A stretch of DNA of 64,000 bases from Psychroserpens sp. NJDZ02 (GTDB lineage Bacteria; Bacteroidota; Bacteroidia; Flavobacteriales; Flavobacteriaceae), in NCBI RefSeq assembly GCF_004843725.1, contig NZ_CP039451.1, forward strand, positions 2,168,501-2,232,500, read 5' to 3'. Below, piece after piece: positions 18,905 to 27,007 of the stretch. Below the pieces are notes generated by a model. It ran no database searches. It saw only the letters and a list, made by a program, of their open reading frames with translations, and had not been told where the DNA came from. A program made the translations under genes and the position numbers. Numbering within the stretch: position 1 is the first letter of the stretch; each line of letters opens with the position of its first letter.

Positions 18905-20041
18905 ATGACTGACCAAAAAACAGTATACATAGCATTAGGAAGTAATAAAGGCGATAAGTTTAAGAACTTACAAAACGCTGTAGACGCTGTGTTTACAGAG
19001 GTGGGTAATGTGGTTGGTATTGCTAAAGTTTTTCAAAGTAAGGCTTTTGGTTTTGAAGGGGAAGATTTTTTTAACACTTGTATCGCTGTAAGTACGGTGT
19101 TTAAGCCTAAGAAAGTTTTGAGTCTTTTACAGCAAATTGAAAAAAAGTTAGGACGTACGCCAAAGCAATCAGAAGGATATGAGTCTAGAGTTATAGATTT
19201 AGATATTATCTTTTTTGAAGATCAAATTGTTGATGACAAAAATTTAATAATTCCACATCCTGCAGCTCATAAGCGTCGTTTTGTTTTAGAGCCTTTGCAG
19301 CTAATAGCAGGAAGTGTAATGCATCCTATATTGCAGCGGTCTGTTCAAGATTTATTGTTGGTGTGTGAGGATAAAAGCGAATTAGAGGAAGTAAAGATTT
19401 GGTTAAAAAATCCAAATAAAAAATTTAGTTTTTCTAAGCATAATTATATTGCTATTGAAGGTAATATTGGAGCTGGTAAAACGAGTTTAACAACCCAGAT
19501 TTCTGAAGATTTTAATGCTAAATTGGTGTTAGAGCGTTTTGCAGATAATCCCTTTTTGCCAAAATTTTATAAAGAGCCGCAACGTTATGCGTTTACTTTG
19601 GAGATGTCATTCTTGGCAGATCGTTATCAGCAGATTACGGACGACTTAGGGCAGTTGGATTTGTTTAAGGATTTTATTGTCAGTGATTACGATGTTTTTA
19701 AATCCTTGATTTTTTCTAAAATCACGTTGCAACCGGACGAGTTTAAGTTGTACAGGAAGTTGTTTTATCTTATGTATAAAGACATTCCAAAGCCAGATTT
19801 ATATGTCTATTTGTATCAGAATACAGAGCGTTTACAAGCAAATATTAAAAAACGTGGACGTAAATATGAAAGTGAAATAGAAGACGATTATCTTGATAAA
19901 ATTAATGCGGGTTATTTAGAGTTCTTGAAAAGCCAAACGGATTTTAATATTAAGATTATTGATATTTCAGATAAAGACTTTGTTAAAAATAGGGCTGACT
20001 ATTTATGGTTGATGGAACAAATATGTGAGCATGACGCCTAG
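18905..20041 (+). CDS. folK: Fusion: HPPK (FolK) and deoxynucleoside kinase
   Basis: Two enzymes in one 378-residue chain. Residues 1 to about 160 are 6-hydroxymethyl-7,8-dihydropterin pyrophosphokinase (folate pathway), with YIALGSNKGDKFKNLQNA at the start and SRVIDLDIIFF at 94-104. Residues about 178-378 are a deoxyadenosine/deoxyguanosine-type kinase with P-loop GNIGAGKT at 186-193, the ERF catalytic segment, and RGRKYESEIEDDYL lid region. The linker around 160-177 is short. I recall this fusion being widespread in Bacteroidetes, so it is lineage-typical. Its stop overlaps the next start by 11 bp. Confidence 0.92.
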   Translation: MTDQKTVYIALGSNKGDKFKNLQNAVDAVFTEVGNVVGIAKVFQSKAFGFEGEDFFNTCIAVSTVFKPKKVLSLLQQIEKKLGRTPKQSEGYESRVIDLDIIFFEDQIVDDKNLIIPHPAAHKRRFVLEPLQLIAGSVMHPILQRSVQDLLLVCEDKSELEEVKIWLKNPNKKFSFSKHNYIAIEGNIGAGKTSLTTQISEDFNAKLVLERFADNPFLPKFYKEPQRYAFTLEMSFLADRYQQITDDLGQLDLFKDFIVSDYDVFKSLIFSKITLQPDEFKLYRKLFYLMYKDIPKPDLYVYLYQNTERLQANIKKRGRKYESEIEDDYLDKINAGYLEFLKSQTDFNIKIIDISDKDFVKNRADYLWLMEQICEHDA

Positions 20042-20510
20042 TATAATACAATCAAAAGCTATTTTAATTGTTGGTCTCAAGGATGTAATGTCTTTTATTA
20101 CTAATGCGCAAGGGACTGGAGCTTTAGCTAGGCAATTTATGCCCAAGAGACACCAGATTTCAAATAAAGTTGGTTCTGAAAAATTTTCTATTCAGATTTA
20201 TAATCAATTTGATTATAATAAAACATCTCCAAAAACGGAATATATAAAGTGGGTTGGTGTGGAAGTTTCTAGTTTTTTAAATGTGCCAGAAGGTTTGAAG
20301 ATATTAAAAATAGAGTCTGGTAAATATGCTGTGTTTAATTATAAGGGGAAGTCAGAGGGGTTTTTAAGTGCTTGGCAGTTTATACATGAAAATTGGTTGC
20401 CTAGCTCAGTATTTACGTTGGATGATAGGCCTCATTTTGAAAAGCTCCCTGAGGATTATCATCCTACAAATTTAGAAGTTGAAGAGGAGATTTGGGTGCC
20501 TATTGTTTAG
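20031..20510 (+). CDS. GyrI-like small-molecule-binding domain protein
   Basis: Stand-alone effector-binding protein of 159 residues from ATG 20031 (a GTG at 20025 would add two residues). The sequence runs from a basic N-terminus through KWVGVEVSSFLNVPEGLKILKIESGKYAVFNYKG to FIHENWLPSSVFTLDDRPHFEKLP and ends VEEEIWVPIV. That order (hydrophobic strand, GKYAVF turn, FIHENWLP helix, IWVPI end) is characteristic of GyrI-like/AraC-type effector-binding folds. There is no DNA-binding domain. It overlaps the folK-kinase gene by 11 bp and is therefore co-expressed. Ligand unknown. Confidence 0.7.
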   Translation: MTPSIIQSKAILIVGLKDVMSFITNAQGTGALARQFMPKRHQISNKVGSEKFSIQIYNQFDYNKTSPKTEYIKWVGVEVSSFLNVPEGLKILKIESGKYAVFNYKGKSEGFLSAWQFIHENWLPSSVFTLDDRPHFEKLPEDYHPTNLEVEEEIWVPIV

Positions 20511-20530
20511 TGTCTAAAATAAAAAAAAAA

Positions 20531-20563
20531 CCATCATAAATCAAGTGTTTATGATGGTTTTTT
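20531..20563. terminator. Rho-independent terminator between convergent genes
   Basis: Ten-bp stem CCATCATAAA / TTTATGATGG with a 7-nt loop, A run on the left and T6 on the right. It serves the plus-strand folK operon and, with the A run read as T, the minus-strand roadblock operon. Confidence 0.85.
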
Positions 20564-20617
20564 GTTAAATAGAAAGTGTTATTATATTACAAGTTTATTG
20601 TAATGCTAAAGTGATTT

Positions 20618-20992
20618 CTATAATTCGTTAACGATGTCTTTTTTGTACTTTTTAAGTAAGGCTCTAGTCATTCCTAAGTTTGCTTTGCTTGAATCAACAG
20701 CTAAATAGATAAAATATTCACCATTCTCAGCAACATCAATAATGTGGATTTGATCTGTAAGTGTAATTAAGATATCCTGGATTTTTGAATCTAAACCTAA
20801 TGCTTTAATAGCGCCTTGTTTAGCTTTAACAACTTCTAAGTTGTATGCAGAAGCCATTTCTGGATCAAAATCTGCTTTATCAGAGTGAGATACGTAGCAG
20901 ATACCTGTAGCTACTTCTGTTACTGTTACTGCAATGTATCCTGGTACATTAGCTTTGATTTCTGTGGTAAATTGTTCTAAAAAATTTGACAT
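20618..20992 (-). CDS. Roadblock/LC7-fold protein A
   Basis: Protein of 124 residues. It shows the roadblock/LC7 pattern: N-terminal helix FLEQFTTEIKANVPGYIAVTV leading into a first strand, a middle helix with Ala-rich MASAYNLEVVKAKQGAIKALG, strands ILITLTDQIHIIDV and YFIYLAVDSSKANLG, and a closing helix TRALLKKYKKDI. Roadblock proteins dimerise and commonly regulate small GTPases (MglB is the best-known bacterial case). No GTPase is adjacent. It is the downstream member of a pair, 21 bp after protein B on the same strand. The assignment comes from fold pattern, not from a database search. Confidence 0.6.
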   Translation of the reverse strand: MSNFLEQFTTEIKANVPGYIAVTVTEVATGICYVSHSDKADFDPEMASAYNLEVVKAKQGAIKALGLDSKIQDILITLTDQIHIIDVAENGEYFIYLAVDSSKANLGMTRALLKKYKKDIVNEL

Positions 20993-21013
20993 AGTTTTAT
21001 TTATTAATTTGAG

Positions 21014-21334
21014 TTATTTATTTTCTATAGAATTCATATACTTAAGAAGTAATCCGAATTTAGATAAATTGTCAGTGGTTACAAGTATGATAGAGTTTTC
21101 GTCTAGTCTATTTGCTATAAAAAGGTTTTCTTTCGATTTAGCTATTAATTGATCTAGATTGGTATCGGTCATGTCTTTAAGCAGGGCATCGCACATGGAG
21201 AAAGCAGACTCGGTCATTAATGCAAAGTTTTTTACATACTCTGTTTCAGTAGAGTTAATAATGGTGCCGTAGTTATCTACAATAATTACGATGTTGGCTC
21301 CTGTTTCAGCTTTAATTTGTTCTATATCAATCAT
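21014..21334 (-). CDS. Roadblock/LC7-fold protein B
   Basis: Protein of 106 residues, shorter and more divergent than its neighbour but with the same order of elements: helix IEQIKAETGANIVIIVDNYGTII, helix FALMTESAFSMCDALLKDM, strands ENLFIANRLDENSIILVTT and closing helix FGLLLKYMNSI. The GANIVIIVDNYGTIINST stretch is the usual start strand-turn-strand of roadblock domains. Together with protein A it could form a heterodimer. Its promoter must lie in the 281-bp intergenic region that also carries a 27-bp palindrome. Function unknown. Confidence 0.55.
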   Translation of the reverse strand: MIDIEQIKAETGANIVIIVDNYGTIINSTETEYVKNFALMTESAFSMCDALLKDMTDTNLDQLIAKSKENLFIANRLDENSIILVTTDNLSKFGLLLKYMNSIENK

Positions 21335-21421
21335 TAGTTCGAAGTGTTCTGGGTGGCAAATGTACTGTCTTTTTTGAAAACAGTTATATTTTTTGTGAGT
21401 AAATTGTAGGTTTTTAATATG

Positions 21422-21448
21422 AACCGATAAATATCATATTTATCGGTT
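21422..21448. repeat. 27-bp palindrome in the divergent intergenic region
   Basis: AACCGATAAATAT and its exact reverse complement are separated by a single C (21435). It lies between the divergent roadblock operon and acidic-protein gene, 88 bp from the first start and 168 bp from the second. No T run follows on either side, so an operator or recombination site fits better than a terminator. The rest of the 281-bp gap is AT-rich with no other element I can support. Confidence 0.6.
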
Positions 21449-21615
21449 TAAAGGTGTTCGTATGAATTAAGACATTGTTTTTTTATATTTTAAATAATAC
21501 TTAACGTGGTTAGTGGTGAAAATTTGCTTTTTGTCGAGTATAGTATTTTTTTAACTAATTTAATGATTACCGTTGTTTTTAAAAAGCATTATTTTGCTTC
21601 AAAGAATGATAAAAT

Positions 21616-22038
21616 ATGCGATTTAAAGAGATGACAGAGACGGTTTTAATTAAAGTTTTGAAACAGAAGAAGATAAAGTTTAATTCGTTTAGAGTTAACC
21701 CTGAGCAATATTTGGACGAAGAGAATGAGGCTATAGACGAAGAGAATGAGGCTATAGGAGATAACTTAATTGAAGAAGTGCTTCACATGTTAAAAGATGT
21801 TGATGGCGAACCGAGTATTCCAGCGACGGAAGAGCTTTTTGTTGAAAAAGAATCTGTTGTGCTAGAAGATGATGTGGAAATAGAGGAAGTAGAAAAAGAA
21901 GAAACGGCTTCAGCTGAAGAGGGTGAGGTTTTTGCAGAAGAATTAGATGTACAAGCGTCAAGTTCTCATTCTACGGATACAGCAGGTACTTATCAGAAGC
22001 GTATGAAAAGTGGTTTTTTTGGAAAACGAAGACGTTAA
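21616..22038 (+). CDS. Uncharacterised acidic protein with duplicated DEENEAI heptad
   Basis: I do not recognise this 140-residue protein. The first 33 residues look folded and basic (FKEMTETVLIKVLKQKKIKF). A very acidic, Glu/Asp/Val-rich middle (about 35-115) contains two exact copies of DEENEAI at 34-47, and the C-terminus is basic (KRMKSGFFGKRRR). There is no signal peptide or membrane segment. The acidic low-complexity part is probably disordered. It is transcribed divergently from the two roadblock genes across a 27-bp palindrome, so a shared control is possible. The ATG at 21616 has no alternative nearby. Confidence 0.6.
   Translation: MRFKEMTETVLIKVLKQKKIKFNSFRVNPEQYLDEENEAIDEENEAIGDNLIEEVLHMLKDVDGEPSIPATEELFVEKESVVLEDDVEIEEVEKEETASAEEGEVFAEELDVQASSSHSTDTAGTYQKRMKSGFFGKRRR
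21715..21756 (+). repeat. Exact 21-bp tandem duplication inside the acidic-protein gene
   Basis: Two identical 21-bp units (21715-21735 and 21736-21756), in frame, encode two DEENEAI heptads. The lack of any substitution between copies suggests a recent slippage event. Confidence 0.9.
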
Positions 22039-22130
22039 GAAAAAGAGGTGTCGTATTAACGATGTAAACCTGAGAAGGTGACTCAATTTTAGTATGGTTA
22101 TACTTTTTTTATAAAAACTAATTTGTGTAC

Positions 22131-22667
22131 TTATTCTGTTAAGGATAGCTTCGAAAAAACATCCCATACGACAACACCACAACTAACACTTATGTTTAGA
22201 GAATGTTTTGTTCCAAATTGAGGGATTTCAATAACAACATCACTTGCGTCTACCACGTCTTGAGTAACACCTTTTACTTCATTACCAAAAACTAAAGCAT
22301 ATTTTTTATTGTCTTCAACTTTAAAGTCGTTAAGCATTGTGGCATGTTCTGCTTGTTCAATGGCGCAAATGCTTATGTTTTCAGTTTGTAATTTTTTTAT
22401 TAAATCCATTGTATTCTCAACATGCTCCCAAGCAACAGTATCTGTACTTCCTAAAGCTGTTTTGTGGATGTCTTTGTGTGGAGGTGTAGCAGTGATGCCG
22501 CACAAATAAATTTTTTCAACTAAAAAGGCATCGCTAGTTCTAAAAACGCTACCAATATTATTTAAACTTCTAATGTTATCTAAAATAATAATTAAGGGTG
22601 TTTTTTTAGCCGATTTAAAGTCGTTAACACTTAATCTGTCTAGTTCGCTGTTCTTTAGTTTTCTCAT
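22131..22667 (-). CDS. SpoU/TrmH-family RNA 2'-O-methyltransferase
   Basis: SPOUT-class enzyme of 178 residues that would methylate ribose in tRNA or rRNA using S-adenosylmethionine. The three family motifs are visible: motif 1 NIRSLNNIGSVFRTSDAF (about 33-50), motif 2 YALVFGNEVKGV (about 124-135) and motif 3 IEIPQFGTKHSLNISVSCGV (about 147-166), which form the knot. There is no extra RNA-binding N-terminal domain as in RlmB, so a tRNA target such as that of TrmH is possible, but the target cannot be set from sequence. It is divergent from mutS. Confidence 0.88.
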   Translation of the reverse strand: MRKLKNSELDRLSVNDFKSAKKTPLIIILDNIRSLNNIGSVFRTSDAFLVEKIYLCGITATPPHKDIHKTALGSTDTVAWEHVENTMDLIKKLQTENISICAIEQAEHATMLNDFKVEDNKKYALVFGNEVKGVTQDVVDASDVVIEIPQFGTKHSLNISVSCGVVVWDVFSKLSLTE

Positions 22668-22766
22668 TACAATGATTGTGAATAATTTTCAATAACTAAA
22701 ATTGAATTGACTTCTATAAAAATCAATATTTAGTTACATTGCAAACTTACTAAAAACGTATATCCT

Positions 22767-25379
22767 TTGGCAACAAAAAGCAAAAAAGTCACGCCCTTAA
22801 TGAAGCAGTATAATGCGATCAAGGCTAAATATCCTGATGCGCTATTATTATTTAGAGTGGGAGACTTTTACGAAACCTTCGGCTCGGATGCAATAAAAGC
22901 AGCTGGAATATTAGGTATTACTCTTACAAAAAGAGGAGCAGGAAGTGAAAGTGAAATTGAATTAGCTGGTTTTCCGCACCACTCGATAAATACTTATTTA
23001 CCTAAATTGGTAAAAGCAGGAGAGCGTGTTGCTATTTGTGACCAATTGGAAGATCCAAAGCAAACTAAAAATATTGTAAAACGTGGGGTCACAGAATTGG
23101 TGACACCAGGAGTTGCTTTAAATGACGAAGTGCTTCAGTCTAAGACTAATAATTTTTTGTGCTCTGTGTATTTTGGAAAAGTTAATATCGGAATTTCATT
23201 TTTAGACATTTCAACTGGAGAGTTTTTGACTTCACAGGGTAATCAAGAATATATCGATAAATTACTTCAAAATTTTAGTCCAAGTGAGGTTTTGGTTGCT
23301 AAACCTAAACGTAATAAGTTTACTGAGTGTTTTGGTAAAGATTTTCACACGTTTAATTTAGAAGATTGGGTATATCAGCCTGATTATGCTAACGAAACGT
23401 TATTAAAACATTTTGATACTAAATCTTTAAAAGGATTTGGAATCGAAAATTTAAATGAAGGTATTATCGCATCGGGTTCGATACTGCATTATTTAGCAGA
23501 AACACAACATAATAAATTAGAGCATATTTCGTCTATTTCGCGTATTGCAGAAGATGATTATGTGTGGATGGACCGTTTTACTATCCGAAACTTAGAGCTT
23601 TATAATTCGACTAACAACAATGCGGTCACTTTATTAAATATCATTGATAAAACCATCTCTCCTATGGGAGGGCGTTTGTTAAAACGATGGTTGGCTTTGC
23701 CATTAAAACAGATAGATCAGATTAAGCAACGTCACGAAGTCGTATCTTATTTAAAAACAGATACTATTGTTTTGGGTAAAATTCAACATAATATAAAGTT
23801 GATTGGTGACTTAGAGCGCTTAATTTCTAAAATAGCAACTCAGAAGGTGAGTCCACGTGAGGTCATTCACCTTAAAAACTCTTTAGAAGCTATAATTCCT
23901 ATAAAAGAGTTTGCTTCTAATTGTGATAACGAGTCCTTGCAGGTTATTGGAGATAATTTGCAAAGTTGTAATGTGCTTCGTGAAAAAATAAAAGAAACAT
24001 TAAATGAAGAAGCACCAGTAAATATTTTAAAAGGAAGTTCTATTGCTGCTGGTTTTTCTGCCGAATTAGATGAGCTTAGAGCATTATCGACGTCAGGTAA
24101 GGATTATTTAGATCAAATGCTAAAGCGTGAAAGTGAGCGTACGGGAATCACGTCTCTTAAAATTGCATCTAACAATGTGTTTGGTTATTATATAGAAGTC
24201 AGAAATACGCATAAGGACAAGGTGCCTGAAGAATGGATACGAAAACAAACTTTAGTAAACGCAGAACGTTATATCACTGAAGAGTTAAAAGAATACGAAG
24301 CTAAAATTTTAGGTGCAGAAGAGCGCATTATGGCAATCGAGCAAAAGTTGTTTGCAGATTTGGTACAATGGATGAATCAGTATATTAAGCCAGTGCAACA
24401 AAATGCGTATTTAATTGCTAAAATTGATTGCTTGTGCGGTTTTGCACAGTTAGCGTCAGATAATAATTATGTGTATCCAAATTTAGACGAGTCGCATGAT
24501 TTGGATATTGTTGAGGGGCGTCATCCTGTTATTGAAAAACAATTACCAATAGGAGAGCCTTATATCGCTAATAATGTATTTTTAGATAGGGAAGCGCAAC
24601 AGGTTATTATGATTACAGGACCAAACATGTCTGGTAAGTCCGCTATTTTGCGTCAAACCGCTTTAATAGTACTGTTGGCTCAAATAGGAAGCTTTGTGCC
24701 CGCAAAAGAGGCTAGAATAGGTGTTGTAGATAAAATTTTTACACGTGTAGGGGCTAGTGATAATATATCGATGGGAGAATCTACATTTATGGTGGAGATG
24801 AATGAAACTGCATCGATTTTAAATAACATCTCTGATAGGAGTTTAGTTTTATTAGATGAAATAGGAAGAGGGACTAGTACTTATGATGGGATTTCTATTG
24901 CTTGGGCTATTAGTGAGTATTTACATGAGCACCCTGCGAAGCCTAAAACGTTATTTGCAACGCATTACCATGAGTTAAATGAAATGACAGAAACTTTTGA
25001 GCGTATTAAAAATTTCAATGTCTCCGTAAAAGAGTTAAAAGACAATGTGTTATTTCTGCGTAAGCTTGTAGAAGGTGGTAGCGAGCATAGTTTTGGTATA
25101 CATGTAGCAAAAATGGCAGGAATGCCACAACAAGTATTAAGACGCGCAAATCAGATCTTAAAAAAGCTAGAGAAGAGTCATTCTAGTGAAGAATTGACAG
25201 ATAAAGTTAAATCTATGCAAGATGAGATGCAATTAAGCTTCTTTAATTTAGACGATCCATTACTTGAAAACATCAAAGAAGAGATCATAGATATCGATAT
25301 TGACACATTAACACCAGTGGAAGCTTTAATGAAGCTAAATGAGATCAAACGTATGTTGGTGAAAAAGAAGCAAGTATAA
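22767..25379 (+). CDS. mutS: DNA mismatch repair protein MutS
   Basis: Mismatch-recognition ATPase of 870 residues. Translation starts at a TTG (22767), since the first in-frame ATG falls at codon 12 inside the conserved N-terminus. The mismatch-reading Phe34 and Glu36 are in [10 protein letters not shown]. Connector, lever and clamp regions follow, with [21 protein letters not shown] characteristic of MutS1. The ATPase has Walker A GPNMSGKS at 618-625, Walker [14 protein letters not shown], and the FATHYHEL sensor. The C-terminus ends with a helix-turn-helix and the [11 protein letters not shown] tail. It is a single gene; two tRNAs follow. Confidence 0.97.
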   Translation: MATKSKKVTPLMKQYNAIKAKYPDALLLFRVGDFYETFGSDAIKAAGILGITLTKRGAGSESEIELAGFPHHSINTYLPKLVKAGERVAICDQLEDPKQTKNIVKRGVTELVTPGVALNDEVLQSKTNNFLCSVYFGKVNIGISFLDISTGEFLTSQGNQEYIDKLLQNFSPSEVLVAKPKRNKFTECFGKDFHTFNLEDWVYQPDYANETLLKHFDTKSLKGFGIENLNEGIIASGSILHYLAETQHNKLEHISSISRIAEDDYVWMDRFTIRNLELYNSTNNNAVTLLNIIDKTISPMGGRLLKRWLALPLKQIDQIKQRHEVVSYLKTDTIVLGKIQHNIKLIGDLERLISKIATQKVSPREVIHLKNSLEAIIPIKEFASNCDNESLQVIGDNLQSCNVLREKIKETLNEEAPVNILKGSSIAAGFSAELDELRALSTSGKDYLDQMLKRESERTGITSLKIASNNVFGYYIEVRNTHKDKVPEEWIRKQTLVNAERYITEELKEYEAKILGAEERIMAIEQKLFADLVQWMNQYIKPVQQNAYLIAKIDCLCGFAQLASDNNYVYPNLDESHDLDIVEGRHPVIEKQLPIGEPYIANNVFLDREAQQVIMITGPNMSGKSAILRQTALIVLLAQIGSFVPAKEARIGVVDKIFTRVGASDNISMGESTFMVEMNETASILNNISDRSLVLLDEIGRGTSTYDGISIAWAISEYLHEHPAKPKTLFATHYHELNEMTETFERIKNFNVSVKELKDNVLFLRKLVEGGSEHSFGIHVAKMAGMPQQVLRRANQILKKLEKSHSSEELTDKVKSMQDEMQLSFFNLDDPLLENIKEEIIDIDIDTLTPVEALMKLNEIKRMLVKKKQV

Positions 25380-25474
25380 ATTATTTTAAAATTTTTTCAA
25401 AAAAAGCTTTGTACTTTGAATAAAAGTCCTAAATTTGCAACCGCAATACGATATTGCACGTTCATATAAAGACT

Positions 25475-25546
25475 GCGAAAGTAGCTCAGGGGTAGAGCAT
25501 CACCTTGCCAAGGTGGGGGTCGCGGGTTCAAATCCCGTCTTTCGCT
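25475..25546 (+). tRNA. tRNA-Gly (anticodon GCC)
   Basis: Seventy-two bases folding as a cloverleaf. Acceptor stem GCGAAAG pairs with CTTTCGC, the anticodon stem TCACC/GGTGG closes loop TTGCCAA with anticodon GCC, and the T arm is CGGGTTCAAATCCCG. The discriminator base is T, and CCA is not encoded. Confidence 0.96.
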
Positions 25547-25572
25547 CTGAGACTTTCTTAAAAATATACCAA

Positions 25573-25656
25573 GCTCGGGTGGTGGAATTGGTAGACACGT
25601 TGGACTTAAAATCCAATGTCCATTAGGACGTACGGGTTCAAGTCCCGTCCCGAGTA
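25573..25656 (+). tRNA. tRNA-Leu (anticodon UAA)
   Basis: Eighty-four bases with a class II long variable arm (about TGTCCATTAGGACG). Acceptor GCTCGGG pairs with CCCGAGT (first pair G-T). The anticodon stem TTGGA/TCCAA closes loop CTTAAAA with anticodon TAA. T arm is CGGGTTCAAGTCCCG and the discriminator is A. It lies 26 bp after tRNA-Gly, so the two are co-transcribed. Confidence 0.96.
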
Positions 25657-25659
25657 CTA

Positions 25660-25697
25660 AACCTCTTGTTAATCAAACGATTTTCAAGAGGTTTTTT
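25660..25697 (+). terminator. Terminator of the tRNA-Gly/tRNA-Leu transcript
   Basis: AACCTCTTG (25660-25668) pairs with CAAGAGGTT (25685-25693), followed by a T run. It begins three bases after the tRNA-Leu 3' end. Confidence 0.8.
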
Positions 25698-25763
25698 GCT
25701 TTATAAAAGTAGCCTCTCAATTATTTAGGGTGTGCGCTTTTAGATGAATTAAGTTTTGAATAC

Positions 25764-25799
25764 AAAAAAAACCTTATCAGATTTTGATAAGGTTTTTTT
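25764..25799. terminator. Bidirectional terminator downstream of the LEA-like lipoprotein gene
   Basis: ACCTTATCA (25771-25779) pairs with TGATAAGGT (25785-25793), flanked by an A8 run on the left and T7 on the right. It mainly ends the minus-strand lipoprotein transcript, 33 bp after its stop. Confidence 0.8.
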
Positions 25800-25832
25800 G
25801 TTTCGAAAAGAGTGTTTTTGTAAATAAGGTTT

Positions 25833-26288
25833 TTAATCCATTTCTCTTTTTACTCTTTGCTTTGTTTCTTCAACAGCAGCTCCTGTTTTTGAGGCAGCTT
25901 CTTTTGTTGCGTTTGCAGCATCAGTACCCATTTTTTTAGCACCATCCACTGCGTCTGTAGCTAATTGCTTAGCGCCCTCAGCTGTCTCTTTTACAGCATC
26001 ACCAGTAGCATTAGCAGCGTTCTCTAAAGCTTCACCTGTTGCGTTGGTTGCGTCTTTTACAGCATCACCAGTAGCGTTAGCAGCGTCCTCTAGAGCTTCA
26101 CCTGTTGCGTTAGCAGCATCTTTTGTGGCATCACCAGTAGTGTTGGCTGCATTTTCTAAAGCATCACCTGTCGCTTCAGCAGCGTTTTCTAAAGTGTCTT
26201 CAGTTTTGTCAGCATTGTCTTTTTCATCTCTACAAGATGTAAATAATACGGCAGCAACTAGGACTGCACTTAATAATAATTTTTTCAT
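25833..26288 (-). CDS. Lipoprotein with LEA-like 11-residue repeats
   Basis: Predicted outer-membrane lipoprotein of 151 residues. The signal peptide ends in lipobox LFTSC with Cys19, followed by a charged RDEKDNADKTED spacer. Seven 11-residue repeats occupy about 29-105, with the pattern TG(D/E)A(L/V)(E/K)(N/D)AANA, then weaker repeats of the same type and a basic end (KQRVKREMD). Eleven-mers of this kind form amphipathic helices in group 3 LEA proteins, which protect against desiccation, freezing or osmotic stress. A stress-protective or envelope-spacer role is inference. It is not recognisable as any named protein. Confidence 0.8.
   Translation of the reverse strand: MKKLLLSAVLVAAVLFTSCRDEKDNADKTEDTLENAAEATGDALENAANTTGDATKDAANATGEALEDAANATGDAVKDATNATGEALENAANATGDAVKETAEGAKQLATDAVDGAKKMGTDAANATKEAASKTGAAVEETKQRVKREMD
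25974..26204 (-). repeat. Seven imperfect 33-bp repeats (11-residue units) in the LEA-like gene
   Basis: The repeat units alternate between an ALENAANA-type and an AVKDAxNA-type, so the higher-order period is about 66 bp (22 residues). DNA identity between alternate units is high, suggesting expansion by duplication of 66-bp blocks. Confidence 0.8.
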
Positions 26289-26316
26289 TAGATTCTGTTT
26301 TAGTGTTATATTAATT

Positions 26317-26324
26317 CAAAATTA
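26317..26324 (-). promoter_or_regulatory. Candidate -7 element of the LEA-like lipoprotein gene
   Basis: TAATTTTG on the minus strand matches TAnnTTTG and lies 28 bp before the ATG. The upstream TTG (TTTTTTG) is only 12 bp away, shorter than consensus. Confidence 0.4.
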
Positions 26325-26680
26325 ACAAGTTAATTTCAAAAAACTATAGTAATTATAACAAAATTTTAACATTTTAGATAAAAAACAACTTATAGTACCT
26401 AAATTGTTAGTATTAATGTGCTTATGTCTTTTGTTTAAGGTTTTAATTTCTTTTTTTTTATGGAGCATTAAGGATTGTAAGCTTTTAATTGAAAGTGAAT
26501 TGTAAATAAAAGAACTCAGATATTCTTAATCTGTTTTATTAGTTTTGTGAATTTAGAATACGGTATGTTTTTTAATAAAAATGATGATTTTATGCGTTAG
26601 AAAACGTGTGTTATTATGAAATAATTAGTTTTAGATGCTATTTATTAAGTTTATTGTTTTAGTAGTGTACTAAAAAAAAC

Positions 26681-26709
26681 TATATTTGGTAAACCAGATT
26701 GGTAAACCA
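26681..26709 (+). promoter_or_regulatory. -7 element plus tandem TGGTAAACCA operator of alginate unit 1
   Basis: TATATTTG (26681-26688) is a perfect -7 element, and its last two bases start the first of two copies of TGGTAAACCA (26687-26696 and 26700-26709), spaced 13 bp start to start by GAT. Arms TGGT/ACCA suit a GntR/FadR-type dimer. The same arrangement occurs before the second PL6 gene and before susC. No TTG lies at the ideal 19 bp upstream. A bound repressor would cover the -7 element and start site. Confidence 0.75.
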
Positions 26710-26797
26710 GTTAAGGTTAGGGTTAAAAAAGCACACTATTTTTATCATATGTAGTTGCTCGTTTGTCACAGTGATAAGGCAACTTCTCGCAGTTACA

Positions 26798-26935
26798 ATG
26801 GAGGTAGAAGATGTTGGTGATAATAATGCGCCAGAAGAAACAGACTTGGGGTTAGATGTATGGAATTACTTGACAATTATAAATGCAGATGCTTTTTGTT
26901 ACGCTAAATACTATGATTTAGTTGTGACACATTAA
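26798..26935 (+). CDS. Doubtful small ORF in the leader of alginate unit 1
   Basis: Forty-five codons from an ATG at 26798, giving an acidic peptide that begins MEVEDVGDNNAPEE and ends AKYYDLVVTH. It lies within the predicted 5' leader, between the operator promoter and the first PL6 gene. The frame extends upstream to a TTG inside the operator, which is unlikely to be a start. I recognise no family. It could be a leader peptide, the remnant of a decayed gene or chance. Confidence 0.2.
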   Translation: MEVEDVGDNNAPEETDLGLDVWNYLTIINADAFCYAKYYDLVVTH

Positions 26936-27007
26936 AATAATAATAACCAGGTCTTTTAATAAAATAATAGACTTTTATCTTTTATAAAAACAACACTATT
27001 AATACTT

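Larger units (their letters stand above)
26289..27007. other. Intergenic region upstream of the alginate locus
   Basis: Over 700 bp without a confident gene. It holds a -7 match for the lipoprotein gene (26317-26324, minus), then about 355 bp of very AT-rich sequence in which I see nothing, then the promoter/operator of the first alginate transcription unit (26681-26709) and a 300-nt leader that contains a doubtful 45-codon frame. Confidence 0.7.

Noticed and set aside
25435-25626. A 63-codon frame on the plus strand
   Set aside because: It runs through tRNA-Gly and into tRNA-Leu, so it is a by-product of RNA genes.
26699-26797. Upstream extension of the 45-codon leader frame from a TTG
   Set aside because: The start lies inside the second operator half-site, and the peptide has no recognisable character.
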